Shown here: piece by piece, positions 1 to 8,183 of the stretch | How the letters are laid out: every line of letters begins with the position of its first letter | How positions within the stretch are numbered: position 1 is the first letter of the stretch | DNA from: Paenibacillus taichungensis | Lineage (GTDB): Bacteria; Bacillota; Bacilli; Paenibacillales; Paenibacillaceae | Length of the DNA: 63,735 nucleotides | NCBI RefSeq assembly: GCF_003287275.1 | Contig: NZ_QEVW01000024.1 | Coordinates: forward strand, 1 to 63,735 | Direction of reading: 5' to 3' | Position numbers and translations under genes: made by a program | The notes under the pieces: generated by a model | What the model was told of the DNA's origin: nothing | Databases searched by the model: none | Seen by the model: the letters and a program-made list of their open reading frames with translations, nothing else

Positions 1-178
1 GAGATTAAAAATCTCATTTATTTTGCTTCCAAATCATACAGTCCGAAGACTTGTACCGATTTCTCAGCGTCGATCTTGCAAGCAAGATCGTTACTCACTC
101 GTTGTTCAGTTTTCAAAGATCAAACATTCAATTTGTTTCGTTTTTCCTCGTCACCGTATTTTCAGCGGCGACTTTTAT
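1..178 (-). other. pre-16S leader of an rRNA operon (16S lies beyond the left edge)
   Basis: Read on the minus strand, this stretch contains the phrase TTGATCTTTGAAAACTGAAC, familiar from rRNA-operon leaders and spacers of Bacillus/Paenibacillus, followed by a small hairpin built on GATCTTGC/GCAAGATC (about 83-95). It sits directly downstream of two strong tandem promoters and runs off the left edge, where the 16S gene should begin. No 16S sequence is visible. The operon identity is inferred from the leader and promoters. Confidence 0.8.
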
Positions 179-207
179 AATATATCATGTTTAAGTTTCT
201 TTTGCAA
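179..207 (-). promoter_or_regulatory. rrn promoter P2 (SigA type)
   Basis: On the minus strand TTGCAA (202-207) and TATATT (179-184) are separated by 17 bases. It is the promoter nearest the rRNA leader, in the tandem arrangement typical of Bacilli rrn operons. Confidence 0.8.
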
Positions 208-289
208 GCACTTTTTTTCGATTTATTTTCAATCGCTTTGTTTTAGCGCTTGTTTCGGTTAACTTTTCCTTAAAAAAGGAACGAAAATT

Positions 290-318
290 AATTTATCATA
301 TTGAACAAAAAAGGTCAA
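290..318 (-). promoter_or_regulatory. rrn promoter P1 (SigA type)
   Basis: On the minus strand TTGACC (313-318) and TAAATT (290-295) are separated by 17 bases, about 110 bases upstream of P2. Both promoters fire away from the rest of this window into the rRNA operon on the left. Confidence 0.8.
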
Positions 319-387
319 CCCTTTTTCGACAAATTGTTTCATATTTTTTTAAAAGCGCCTATTCTACCTATTACTAATTCATGGTGT

Positions 388-424
388 CAGAGGTACAGCG
401 CTGGCTTTACGGGCCGCACCTCTG
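388..424 (-). terminator. hairpin downstream of the 76-residue gene
   Basis: CAGAGGT (388-394) pairs with ACCTCTG (418-424), with further GC-rich pairing inside. It lies between the small gene at 462-692 and the rrn promoters. There is no clear T-run on the minus strand, so termination is only suspected. Confidence 0.35.
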
Positions 425-461
425 TTATATGGTGAACTTAAGCATCCCACTGAGCACATCG

Positions 462-692
462 TTATGGCTTGGATTTTTTTAATTTTCCGCCTCTAGCATA
501 TTTGGATAGCTCTTTTGGCGGCGCAAAGCGGGCATACATACGGAACACTGTCTTGTAGCGACTCGCTATGGCGTATTTAATTTCTTGATCGAGACGGTTG
601 TCACTTAAGTCGAACAACATTTCATCGAGCTCTTTGCGCAGTACATAATCCAGTTCCTTGCATTCCTTCTCGTTAAACATCATACCCAGCAT
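462..692 (-). CDS. small hypothetical protein, 76 aa
   Basis: The product is not recognised. It is a small charged protein: the N-terminal half is rich in Glu/Asp/Leu, resembling a helix, and the C-terminus is strongly basic (ends KLKKSKP). There is no signal peptide or membrane segment. The ATG at 692 has a good ribosome-binding site (AAAAGGAG, 7 bases upstream), which is the main argument that the gene is real. It is the last gene before the rrn promoters, behind the SpoIIM-family gene, in a block otherwise devoted to sporulation. Its function is unknown. Confidence 0.7.
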   Translation of the reverse strand: MLGMMFNEKECKELDYVLRKELDEMLFDLSDNRLDQEIKYAIASRYKTVFRMYARFAPPKELSKYARGGKLKKSKP

Positions 693-901
693 TAGAGTTC
701 TCCTTTTTCTGCATATGGATAATGGCGTGTCCCAGTGTATGTCATAGTCGAGCCCCTTTAATTCAGGCTATATATCGGACAGCGCCGGTTTTAGTAGCAC
801 ACCTAGGATCATCTTTGTTTGTCCTTTGTGCTTGCTACTGAAACCCGTTTTATTGTTATGGTCAACTTTCTGAAAATTTATGAATGTCATCCCATACAAA
901 T

Positions 902-1519
902 TTATCCACGCACTAGGCTGTAGGTAAGTGTACTTTCGATAATCGCTGCCACAAAAAGCAAAATAACAATCCAGAAGGATGCTGTTACCGTTGTGCGCAT
1001 AAACGCATTCCATTGGCTGCCGATCGTATTTCGTTTCTCCCCGCCAAGTTGAACCAGGCTTTTAAGAACCAATCCACCAAACCTTAGACCGAATGCACAA
1101 GCGATTATAATTACTGGAATTTCAATAATGCCATGCGGAAGAAGTCCTTTCACAACAATATCAAAGAAGCTGGCCCCGTAGTTCATTGTGGTGTGTACCA
1201 GGAAACCGATAACCATTCCATTAATCAATAGGAAAACAACAGGCAGAATGCCAAAGAAGATACCGGCATAGATTACGAGTACACTTTTGATGGCGTTATT
1301 GAAGAAGATAAAAAGGAAGAAGTTCCATTGCACATTGCTGCCCTGCTCCAGACGCTCACTAACCTCCCTCAGTCCCCCAATCTGATTCAACAATATATCC
1401 TCAAGTGCTCCTGTGCTCACCCATCCCGTGCCTATTCCAACAATAAACAATACGATCGACCAGATTAATGCACCACGAATGGAACCTAAGGCTCTAAGAA
1501 ATATACTGAATTTTAACAT
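902..1519 (-). CDS. SpoIIM-family (DUF95) integral membrane protein
   Basis: This 205-residue polytopic membrane protein has about five hydrophobic segments (roughly residues 13-33, 65-95, 95-115, 130-155, 180-200) and the Gly-rich, His-containing linker NYGASFF...LLPHGIIEIP characteristic of the SpoIIM/DUF95 family. SpoIIM in Bacillus belongs to the SpoIID-M-P complex that drives peptidoglycan hydrolysis during engulfment. I chose the ATG at 1519 because AGGAGG precedes it by 5 bases; an upstream in-frame ATG would add 31 non-hydrophobic residues without a site. It diverges from pdaB across 121 bases. It could be the true SpoIIM or a paralogue of unknown role. Confidence 0.75.
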   Translation of the reverse strand: MLKFSIFLRALGSIRGALIWSIVLFIVGIGTGWVSTGALEDILLNQIGGLREVSERLEQGSNVQWNFFLFIFFNNAIKSVLVIYAGIFFGILPVVFLLINGMVIGFLVHTTMNYGASFFDIVVKGLLPHGIIEIPVIIIACAFGLRFGGLVLKSLVQLGGEKRNTIGSQWNAFMRTTVTASFWIVILLFVAAIIESTLTYSLVRG

Positions 1520-1567
1520 AATATCCTCCTGTGAAATCAAGATGTTGGACAAACAAACGTCTGATAC

Positions 1568-1595
1568 GAATAACTGCGAGGTACGAGCATACATT
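1568..1595 (+). promoter_or_regulatory. candidate sporulation (SigE/SigG-like) promoter of pdaB
   Basis: GAATA (1568-1572) and CATACATT (1588-1595) are separated by 15 bases, about 45 bases before the pdaB start. The -10 matches the CATAC-type elements of the SigE/SigG class. In B. subtilis pdaB is expressed during sporulation, which supports the assignment. The spacing is slightly short. Confidence 0.45.
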
Positions 1596-1640
1596 GGAAA
1601 GTAAACAAGCATTTCTTATGGGAGAGGGGCGCTTATTGAA

Positions 1641-2417
1641 ATGAACTCGTTCTATGTATTTAGCGGCAAAAAGATCAAACGTTTCCTGATTGTGCTGGTT
1701 GCTGCCGTCTTTGCTATCGGGATTATTTATCTGGAGAGCGGCAATATTTCTGTATTCTCGGAGGATGCACCATCCGCCGTATACAGCGTTCCAACCGAGA
1801 AGAAGGTTATTGCACTCACTTTTGACATTAGCTGGGGAGATAAAAGGACAGAGCCTATTCTGAAGGTCCTCCAAGAAAATAAAGTTCAGAAGGCGACCTT
1901 CTTCTTGTCCTCCCCCTGGAGTAAGACACACCCCGAGATTGTAACAGCCATCAAAGACGCAGGATACGAAATCGGCAGCCATGGTCACAAGCATGATAAT
2001 TACAGCAGCCTGACTGAAGAGGAAATCCGCAAGGAAATTTCGACAGCTCATAGCATTTTAACCGATTTAACGGGAAAAGAACCGAAATTGTTGCGCCTGC
2101 CTAATGGCGACTTTGACAAACGTGTTCTCCAGGTTGCCAGCAGTTTGAATTATCAAGTAGTCCAATGGGACACCGATTCACAGGATTGGAAGAACCCTGG
2201 TGTACAGACCATTGTTGATCGTGTTGTTAGCAAGGCGCATCCTGGTGACATTGTGCTGCTGCACGCCAGTGATTCCTCGAAACAAACGCATGAAGCATTA
2301 CCCGTCATTATCGACAAGTTAAAAAATCAAGGGTATGAATTCGTGACGGTTTCGGAGTTGCTTAACCATTCAAGTGTCAAAGGTACGGAAGTTCGCGACC
2401 AAGCCAGTGCACAGTAA
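1641..2417 (+). CDS. pdaB: polysaccharide deacetylase PdaB (spore cortex maintenance)
   Basis: This 258-residue NodB-family deacetylase has an N-terminal membrane anchor (about residues 13-31). The five family motifs are present in order: TFD (60-62) with the catalytic Asp, SHGHKH (113-118) with the metal-binding His pair, RLPNG (152-156), DW (182-183) and LLHA (206-209). B. subtilis PdaB is needed to retain spore cortex peptidoglycan late in sporulation. Its place next to kbaA, gerD and an rrn operon matches ybaN/pdaB in Bacillus. The start has a GAGGGG site about 11 bases upstream. It is transcribed opposite to its neighbours and ends at a two-way terminator shared with kbaA. Confidence 0.92.
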   Translation: MNSFYVFSGKKIKRFLIVLVAAVFAIGIIYLESGNISVFSEDAPSAVYSVPTEKKVIALTFDISWGDKRTEPILKVLQENKVQKATFFLSSPWSKTHPEIVTAIKDAGYEIGSHGHKHDNYSSLTEEEIRKEISTAHSILTDLTGKEPKLLRLPNGDFDKRVLQVASSLNYQVVQWDTDSQDWKNPGVQTIVDRVVSKAHPGDIVLLHASDSSKQTHEALPVIIDKLKNQGYEFVTVSELLNHSSVKGTEVRDQASAQ

Positions 2418-2504
2418 CGTTAAAAAAAACAGAATTGCTGATGCAAACTGTATACTTACCTTCTGAACATTTCATGCCTTACAAAAAGGCGCTTCTGCGC
2501 CATA

Positions 2505-2537
2505 AATGAAAAGAGCTAACCAGGTTAGCTCTTTTTG
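2505..2537. terminator. bidirectional terminator between pdaB and kbaA
   Basis: A 12-bp perfect stem (2509-2520 with 2524-2535, loop CAG) is flanked by A-run and T-run, so it can end transcription from pdaB (+) and kbaA (-). A smaller GGCGC/GCGCC hairpin precedes it at about 2486-2499. Confidence 0.85.
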
Positions 2538-2559
2538 ACGTTTATTTTTCAAATAATCG

Positions 2560-3189
2560 CTACGCATGGCTTTCTTGTACCTCGCTCTTTCCACTCACCC
2601 GCTGCTCCATGGACCCATCTACCAGCCTATGCAATATCAGCATTTGGTATGCATTACAGATTAACAGTGGAACCACAATAAAGATGGTAGCCGCGTTCAC
2701 ATCAATTCGCAATACACCGATCGTCTCTACCACGGTAACAGCCACCATGAAAAAGAGTGTAGGCACCAGCGCCGAAATATGTGTCTGTTTTACCTTAACG
2801 TAAGCGGTAACAATTCCAGCAGCCAAAATAATGATTCCAAGCACAATATCGGATAGCCTTTCTCGTTCCCCACCAACAAACAAACGTAAAAACATGACGT
2901 CAAGCAATGCCAACACGGTTAGAACAATCTGTACAATTTGCCAACTTCGTTTCGAAAATACACCTTTGCCCATATAGTTCAATATCAAGTATGCGAAAAA
3001 ACCCATTTGCGAATACACGCTAATCATAATACCGGAACCAAATAAGATCAGAAGATAAATTAAAAAATCGGTCATTCCATTCGTTTTTTCTCCATTAACC
3101 AACATCATAATTAGACCCGTCACTAATGATCCCGCAGCCCCAATAAGCAAAGCTGACCAAAATAGGAAAAACCATTTACGTAAATTCAA
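2560..3189 (-). CDS. kbaA: KinB-signalling pathway activation protein KbaA
   Basis: This 209-residue membrane protein has about six hydrophobic segments and a short charged C-terminus. It matches KbaA by length, topology and position between gerD and pdaB, as in B. subtilis, where KbaA is needed for KinB-dependent input into the sporulation phosphorelay. The start codon is TTG (3187-3189) with a GGTGG ribosome-binding site 7 bases upstream. It is divergent from gerD. The family assignment is good; whether this organism has a classical KinB is not visible here. Confidence 0.85.
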   Translation of the reverse strand: MNLRKWFFLFWSALLIGAAGSLVTGLIMMLVNGEKTNGMTDFLIYLLILFGSGIMISVYSQMGFFAYLILNYMGKGVFSKRSWQIVQIVLTVLALLDVMFLRLFVGGERERLSDIVLGIIILAAGIVTAYVKVKQTHISALVPTLFFMVAVTVVETIGVLRIDVNAATIFIVVPLLICNAYQMLILHRLVDGSMEQRVSGKSEVQESHA

Positions 3190-3251
3190 ATGTTTTCCAC
3201 CCCCGAGAGTTTATTTTACCAACCTTCACAGCAAAAAACCATCATCATTCA

Positions 3252-3281
3252 ACATATTTAGCGGTTTCCCATCACATACTA
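3252..3281 (+). promoter_or_regulatory. candidate SigG-type promoter of gerD
   Basis: ACATA (3252-3256), an 18-base spacer, then CATACTA (3275-3281), close to the forespore SigF/SigG consensus. It lies 33 bases upstream of the gerD start. gerD is SigG-dependent in B. subtilis. Confidence 0.55.
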
Positions 3282-3314
3282 CATCCAGTATCTAATCAAG
3301 GAGGGGTTGTGCAC

Positions 3315-4067
3315 ATGAAACGGCCTTTGTGGCAGTTATGCTGTGTCGTACTTGGACTATCCGTCATGCTCGCCGGCTGTGGCTCAGATCAGAATTATTC
3401 GCCTCCTCAGGGCGGTTATAAAGAGATGAAAACGATGGTCGTGGATATTCTCAAAAGTGACGAAGGCAAGAAGGCGGTCGAGGAAGCTCTCACCGGACAA
3501 AGTTCTTCTGGTGGTGGTGAAGGCGGCGCTTCTGGTCAAAGTGGAGCTTCTGGCGGCGGATCTGGGACAGTGGGTATGAAAATGTTAATGCCTATGCAAT
3601 CTTCAGAACAAATACGTATAGCTGTAAAAGATACCATCACGGCTCCTGAATACCAGAAGGAATTCGAGAAAATTATGACGGATCCACAATTTGCAGGTGA
3701 ATTCGCCAAAGTAATTAACTCTCAAAGCAAGCAGCTGCATATGCAGCTAATCAAAGATCCAACGTATCAAAAATCCATTGGAGATGTCATGAAATCTCCT
3801 GAAGTATCCAAGATGTTCATGGATATGACCAAGACACCAGAGTATCGTAAACAAACGATGACCGTTATGCAGGAAGTCATGCAAAATCCTTTATTCCGGA
3901 TGGAAGTACTGACTTTGCTTAAGAAGGTAGTCCAGGATGAGTTGCAACCCAAAACTGAACAAGGCGGCAAACAGGACGGCCAAAGCAAGGATAGTGGAGA
4001 TGGCGGAAGTGGTGACGGTAGTAGTGACGGTAACAGTAGTGGCGACGGAAGTAATGGAGGATCATAA
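3315..4067 (+). CDS. gerD: spore germination lipoprotein GerD
   Basis: This 250-residue lipoprotein has a basic start (MKR), a hydrophobic stretch and the lipobox LAGC with Cys22. GerD organises germinant receptors into a cluster in the spore inner membrane. The helical middle (about residues 95-205) contains repeated segments of the type DPxFxxEF / DPTYQKS / TPEYRKQ. A Gly/Ser-rich linker lies at about residues 62-85, and the C-terminal 40 residues are low-complexity Gly/Ser/Asp. I prefer the ATG at 3315 (AGGAGGGG 8 bases upstream) over the GTG at 3309. The neighbours kbaA and salA match the Bacillus order. The Gly/Ser/Asp tail looks like a lineage-specific extension. Confidence 0.9.
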   Translation: MKRPLWQLCCVVLGLSVMLAGCGSDQNYSPPQGGYKEMKTMVVDILKSDEGKKAVEEALTGQSSSGGGEGGASGQSGASGGGSGTVGMKMLMPMQSSEQIRIAVKDTITAPEYQKEFEKIMTDPQFAGEFAKVINSQSKQLHMQLIKDPTYQKSIGDVMKSPEVSKMFMDMTKTPEYRKQTMTVMQEVMQNPLFRMEVLTLLKKVVQDELQPKTEQGGKQDGQSKDSGDGGSGDGSSDGNSSGDGSNGGS

Positions 4068-4105
4068 GTCGCTATACTTTAAAGTTAAAAGTTATCACAT
4101 GTTGA

Positions 4106-4138
4106 AAAAAAGCCCGCATCCATTGATGTGGGCTTTTT
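4106..4138. terminator. bidirectional terminator between gerD and salA
   Basis: The stem AGCCCGCATC/GATGTGGGCT (4111-4120 with 4125-4134) is flanked by seven A and five T residues. It serves gerD (+) and salA (-), which converge here. Confidence 0.85.
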
Positions 4139-4162
4139 ATATATTTTACATCCTTAGAATAT

Positions 4163-5263
4163 TTAAAACTTGGCATCAACAGACTGGGCAACCTCGTCAT
4201 AGATCGCACCGATGCTTGAATCTGCTTTGTACACGGATGGGGAAAAATCCGGCTCCGAAATATGATTATCCGGCGCTCCCAGTGGAATCTGCGCAAGCAG
4301 TTCTGTATGAAGACTCTCGGCAAGAGTACCCCCACCGCCTCGGCCAAATACATAATCTTTCTCTCCGCATTTGCTGCATTCATAATAAGCCATATTCTCT
4401 ACGACACCAAGCAGCTCATGTTCCGTCTGAATGGCCATGGCACCTGCACGTGCAGCTACAAAAGCAGCGGTCGCATGCGGTGTTGTCACGATGATTTCTT
4501 TGCTGTGAGGCAGCATCTGATGCACGTCTAGTGCGACGTCCCCCGTACCCGGAGGCAAATCAAGCAGCATATAATCCAACTCTCCCCAGTTTACATCGGT
4601 AAAGAATTGACGCAACATCCGCCCCAACATAGGTCCACGCCAGATCACCGGGTTATTCTCTCGAATAAAGAATCCCATCGACATCACTTTTACGCCAAAA
4701 CGCTCAACGGGTTGAATAACCCCGTCTTCAACGACTGGGTATTCCTCAATGCCCATCATATCAGGTACACTGAAGCCGTATATATCTGCATCAATCAAGC
4801 CAACTTTCTTGCCTTGACGTGCCAGAGCCGCTGCCAAATTAACGGTTACCGTCGATTTGCCGACGCCGCCTTTACCACTAGCAACAGCAATAAAACGTAC
4901 GCCAGATTCAGGACTTAACAACTCATGTCCGTCCAGCCCTGCTGCATGGCCTTTGACAAGCACTTCGTCCTGGTCTTCCTCATGATCCGCTTGTCCTATG
5001 TTGAGGCTCTCACGCTCATGCTCTGACGCTGCACGCAGTCGAATATGTACATCATTCACTCCGTGTTGGGACAACAGGTTGCGCGCGGCATCGCTTAGAG
5101 CAGTTGTATCCTCTGTGCGGTTCTCCAGCGTCACCATAGTAAGAGCAACATGATTTTCTTTAATCATGACATCACGGACCCACTGCAGTTCAGTCAAACT
5201 TAAGCCCAATTGCGGTTCCTGCAATGGCTGCAATAGTTCAAGTATCTGTTCTTTTGATAACAT
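4163..5263 (-). CDS. salA: Mrp/NBP35-family P-loop ATPase (SalA/ApbC)
   Basis: This 366-residue protein begins with an MIP18/DUF59-type domain (about 1-90), then an acidic linker, then the Mrp ATPase with the deviant Walker A GKGGVGKST (130-138), DAD (158-160) and a CxxC pair (Cys296, Cys299). Mrp proteins act as Fe-S cluster carriers; the B. subtilis orthologue SalA also regulates scoC. Its place between cwlD and gerD matches salA/ybaL. The ATG at 5263 has a GAGGTG site 7 bases upstream. Which of the two roles applies here is not decidable from sequence. Confidence 0.88.
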   Translation of the reverse strand: MLSKEQILELLQPLQEPQLGLSLTELQWVRDVMIKENHVALTMVTLENRTEDTTALSDAARNLLSQHGVNDVHIRLRAASEHERESLNIGQADHEEDQDEVLVKGHAAGLDGHELLSPESGVRFIAVASGKGGVGKSTVTVNLAAALARQGKKVGLIDADIYGFSVPDMMGIEEYPVVEDGVIQPVERFGVKVMSMGFFIRENNPVIWRGPMLGRMLRQFFTDVNWGELDYMLLDLPPGTGDVALDVHQMLPHSKEIIVTTPHATAAFVAARAGAMAIQTEHELLGVVENMAYYECSKCGEKDYVFGRGGGGTLAESLHTELLAQIPLGAPDNHISEPDFSPSVYKADSSIGAIYDEVAQSVDAKF

Positions 5264-5315
5264 CAGACAGCACCTCAGCTTTATCTATTGGCATGTAATT
5301 AGGTATGCTGATCCA

Positions 5316-5345
5316 ATTATATCATTACATTTCTCATTGTGACTA
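5316..5345 (-). promoter_or_regulatory. candidate SigA promoter of salA
   Basis: On the minus strand TAGTCA (5340-5345), 18 bases, TATAAT (5316-5321). The -10 is perfect and the -35 is 4/6; the -35 overlaps the cwlD stop codon. Confidence 0.4.
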
Positions 5346-6098
5346 ACTTTTAGGACGTTCTCCTGAAGAATAACGGAGAATCCCGTTATAGATGGATGCA
5401 GCCACTTTGCGCTGATAGGTCTCATCAGCAAGCAAACGCGCTTCTTCCGGGTGAGAAAGGAAACCGACCTCTACTAGTGCCGAGGGAATTTTTAACGCCT
5501 GGAGCAAATAAACGGTATTTACCGTTTTCGCAATTCGATCTGTATTTTCCAAATTACGAATCATCTCTTGCTGAAGCAGATTGGCCAACCCTTCATTATC
5601 AGGATGATTAGGTGTATAAAAAACTTGAGCACCACTCCAGCGGTTCGAAGGAACACTGTTCATATGAATGCTGATAAAGAGATCTGCCTGCTTATCTTCA
5701 ATTCTTCTTACTCTTTGTTTCAGGTCTTCCGTTTTGCGTTTGGAGTAACCCTTGGTGTCTGTAGCAGCCAGATCGGTGTCTATTTCTCGCGTCATCACAA
5801 CCAAGGCCCCTGCTTGCTGCAGATAATCTCGTACATACAGCGCAATGGATAAATTAATATCTTTCTCGATGACTCCCTGCTTACTCACCGCTCCCCCATC
5901 GGGCCCACCATGTCCTGCATCAATGGCTATGACTTTTCCCGCTAATGGCAGCCCCCAGTAACCTGACATTTTGGTAGAAGGCAACTCATACGTCACGACT
6001 GCCACAAACATCGCAAGCAAACAGAGGCTTAACATGACCCTCTTCATGGTTCGTAACCTAATCCAGATCACAAAGTGCTTCCCCATATTTTTACGCAT
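5343..6098 (-). CDS. cwlD: N-acetylmuramoyl-L-alanine amidase CwlD
   Basis: This 251-residue zinc amidase (Amidase_3) has an N-terminal membrane/signal segment (about 19-37). Zinc-site motifs are IDAGHGGPDGG (His63), GVIEKD (Glu78) and SIHMNS; the C-terminus carries EVGFLSHPEE with the catalytic Glu. CwlD makes muramic-delta-lactam in spore cortex together with PdaA, allowing germination enzymes to recognise cortex. I chose the ATG at 6098 because GAGGTGG precedes it by 8 bases; an earlier ATG would add 13 residues without a site. It lies upstream of salA as in Bacillus, but its upstream neighbour is sat rather than ybaK. Confidence 0.92.
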   Translation of the reverse strand: MRKNMGKHFVIWIRLRTMKRVMLSLCLLAMFVAVVTYELPSTKMSGYWGLPLAGKVIAIDAGHGGPDGGAVSKQGVIEKDINLSIALYVRDYLQQAGALVVMTREIDTDLAATDTKGYSKRKTEDLKQRVRRIEDKQADLFISIHMNSVPSNRWSGAQVFYTPNHPDNEGLANLLQQEMIRNLENTDRIAKTVNTVYLLQALKIPSALVEVGFLSHPEEARLLADETYQRKVAASIYNGILRYSSGERPKS

Positions 6099-6136
6099 AA
6101 AAAAAACCACCTCGTCCCTATAAATGACTCTAATCA

Positions 6137-6163
6137 TCTATATGGGACAAGATGGACAAATAT
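6137..6163 (-). promoter_or_regulatory. candidate SigE-type promoter of cwlD
   Basis: On the minus strand ATATT (6159-6163), 14 bases, CATATAGA (6137-6144), resembling the SigE form ATATT-N14-CATACA. It falls between the sat stop and the cwlD start. cwlD is transcribed in sporulating cells of B. subtilis. The -10 departs from consensus at two or three positions. Confidence 0.4.
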
Positions 6164-6167
6164 ACCG

Positions 6168-7337
6168 TCAGGAGCGGACTTGCTCTGCCATTCCTTCAAT
6201 CAGCACCTCAGCAACCTCAGGGCGCGTAAATTCAGGTGGAGGGCATTGGCCATCTCTTAGCAAGCCACGTACTTTGGTGCCAGACAAAGCCATATGGTGT
6301 TCTTTATCATGCGGGCAGGTTTTGCTTGATGCCATGTTGCCACATTTGGTGCAGAAAAAACTATGTTCAAAGAACAATGGCGTGATACCGAGTTCTTCCG
6401 GTGAGAAGTTAGTAAATATCTCCTGCGCTTCATACGTTCCGTAGTAGTCACCCACACCTGCATGGTCACGGCCTACAATAAAGTGGGTACAACCATAATT
6501 TTTACGTACCATCGCGTGGAAAATGGCCTCTCTTGGACCAGCATACCTCATAGCCGCCGGGAATACGCCGAGGAACGCACGATCAGCCGGATAATAGTTC
6601 TCGAGCAAAACCAGATAACTCTTCATTCGTACATCAGCAGGCACGTCATCAGACTTCGTTTCACCTACAAGCGGATTTAAGAATAGTGCGTCCACAATCT
6701 CCATTGCACTCTTCTGAATGTACTCATGGGCACGATGGACCGGATTACGCGTCTGGAAACCAACAACGGTCTTCCAACCCTTCTCCTCGAAGGTTTTCCG
6801 TGTCTCAGCAGGGTCATAATAGAACTGTTCGAACTTGGCCGGTTTGGGGCGGTTAAGCACTTGAATTGGACCTCCTACATATGTTGCAGGTCGTTCCAGC
6901 AGTTTCTTCACACCCGGGTGTTCTGGATCATCCGTTTTGAAGACACGACGTGCTTCTTCACCCTGATCTACTTTGTATATGCTCTTCACTTCCAGCAATC
7001 CATAGGTTATTCCATCATCATCGCCAATAAGTGCGACAGTCTCACCGATCTGGAGTGATGCAGCCTGATGCTCATCTACAGCCAGGGTAATTGGTATGCT
7101 CCAGACTGTTCCGTCTGCAAGACGCATGCGAGATATAACTGAAAGATAGTCTTCTTCATTCATAAAACCTTGAAGCGGTGAAAATGCACCCACACCAATG
7201 AGATCCAAATCCGAAATTGTCCAGCTGTTAATACGTAAAGAGGAAAGTTTCTCACTCTCTCGTAATAATTGTTCCCGTTCCTCTCCTTGTACGACACGCT
7301 GAATCAGCGCACCTCCATGAGGCAGAATCGAAGTCAT
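6168..7337 (-). CDS. sat: sulfate adenylyltransferase (ATP sulfurylase)
   Basis: This 389-residue enzyme of the single-subunit Sat family activates sulfate with ATP to APS. Signature motifs are QTRNPVHRAHEY (ATP/sulfate site), GRDHAGVGDYYG, and a C-terminal Cys cluster (CTKCG...KTCPHD) seen in bacterial homo-oligomeric Sat. The ATG at 7337 is favoured because GGGAG precedes it by 8 bases; an ATG 24 bases upstream has no site. It follows cysH by 85 bases and probably shares its transcript. No adenylylsulfate kinase gene is present, so APS is likely the direct substrate of CysH. In B. subtilis this chromosomal position is occupied by other genes. Confidence 0.93.
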   Translation of the reverse strand: MTSILPHGGALIQRVVQGEEREQLLRESEKLSSLRINSWTISDLDLIGVGAFSPLQGFMNEEDYLSVISRMRLADGTVWSIPITLAVDEHQAASLQIGETVALIGDDDGITYGLLEVKSIYKVDQGEEARRVFKTDDPEHPGVKKLLERPATYVGGPIQVLNRPKPAKFEQFYYDPAETRKTFEEKGWKTVVGFQTRNPVHRAHEYIQKSAMEIVDALFLNPLVGETKSDDVPADVRMKSYLVLLENYYPADRAFLGVFPAAMRYAGPREAIFHAMVRKNYGCTHFIVGRDHAGVGDYYGTYEAQEIFTNFSPEELGITPLFFEHSFFCTKCGNMASSKTCPHDKEHHMALSGTKVRGLLRDGQCPPPEFTRPEVAEVLIEGMAEQVRS

Positions 7338-7422
7338 CTTGTCAGCTCCCTGTTTCACCATTTTTTATAACATCAAGAATGAATTCAGTGCATTATAAAA
7401 TCCTTAACTTACTCTGACACAA

Positions 7423-8115
7423 TTATTTATGAAGACCACATTCCGTTTTTTCATTTCCAGACCAGCGTCCCGCACGTGGATCTTCTCCTGGCATAACTTG
7501 ACGTGTGCAATACTCACAACCGATACTTGGGTAATTCTGATCATGCAGCGGGTTATATACGACATTATTGGCACGAATATACTCCCATACATCCTCTGAA
7601 GTCCAGTGGGCGATCGGATTGAACTTCATAAGACCAAACTTGGCATCATATTCAACCTTCTTGGAATTTGCACGTGTCGGCGCCTGATCTCTCCGAATAC
7701 CGGTTATCCATGCATCGTACTGGGATAAAATACGTGTCAACGGCTCAACCTTGCGAATATTACAACAAGCATTAGGATCCGATTTCCACAATTCATCTCC
7801 ATGTTGAGCTGCCTGCTCTTCAGGAGTAATTTTCGGTGATACACGTACAAAATCAAGATTGTATTTCTCCTTCATTTTGTCACGAGTTTCGTATGTTTCC
7901 TTAAAATGAAAATCGGTATCCAGATAAAATATATCCGTAGATGGGCTGATCTTCTGAAGCATATCTACAAGTACAACATCCTCTGCACCGAAACTGCATG
8001 CAAAAGTGATATTTGGGAACGTCTCAATAGCGTAACGAATAATATCCTCTGGACTTGCGTTCTCCAACTCTTCAGCTTTCGTCCGTGCAAGTTCTTCTTT
8101 CTCCAACAAGTTCAT
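7423..8115 (-). CDS. cysH: phosphoadenosine/adenosine phosphosulfate reductase CysH
   Basis: This 230-residue thioredoxin-dependent reductase gives sulfite from APS (and/or PAPS). It has the PP-loop SFGAED, the substrate-binding RRDQAPTR, paired Cys in NACCNIRK and the CEYC pair. Together the four Cys mark the [4Fe-4S] type that can use APS, which fits the absence of an APS kinase gene nearby. The C-terminal ECGLH carries the catalytic Cys. The start at 8115 is chosen for the GGGGGA site 9 bases upstream; the ATG at 8139 has none. It forms an apparent cysH-sat operon behind a SigA-type promoter. Confidence 0.92.
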   Translation of the reverse strand: MNLLEKEELARTKAEELENASPEDIIRYAIETFPNITFACSFGAEDVVLVDMLQKISPSTDIFYLDTDFHFKETYETRDKMKEKYNLDFVRVSPKITPEEQAAQHGDELWKSDPNACCNIRKVEPLTRILSQYDAWITGIRRDQAPTRANSKKVEYDAKFGLMKFNPIAHWTSEDVWEYIRANNVVYNPLHDQNYPSIGCEYCTRQVMPGEDPRAGRWSGNEKTECGLHK

Positions 8116-8183
8116 GTCTGCATTTCCCCCATTCTGCATTTCAACAATTACTAAAGCCGACTAATCTAATATGAATTATGTAT

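Noticed and set aside
22..262. 79-codon plus-strand frame at the left edge
   Set aside because: It runs through the rrn leader and promoters and has no ribosome-binding site.
1494..2051. 185-codon minus-strand frame overlapping pdaB
   Set aside because: It covers the catalytic half of pdaB on the other strand and overlaps the SpoIIM-like gene start; no family features.
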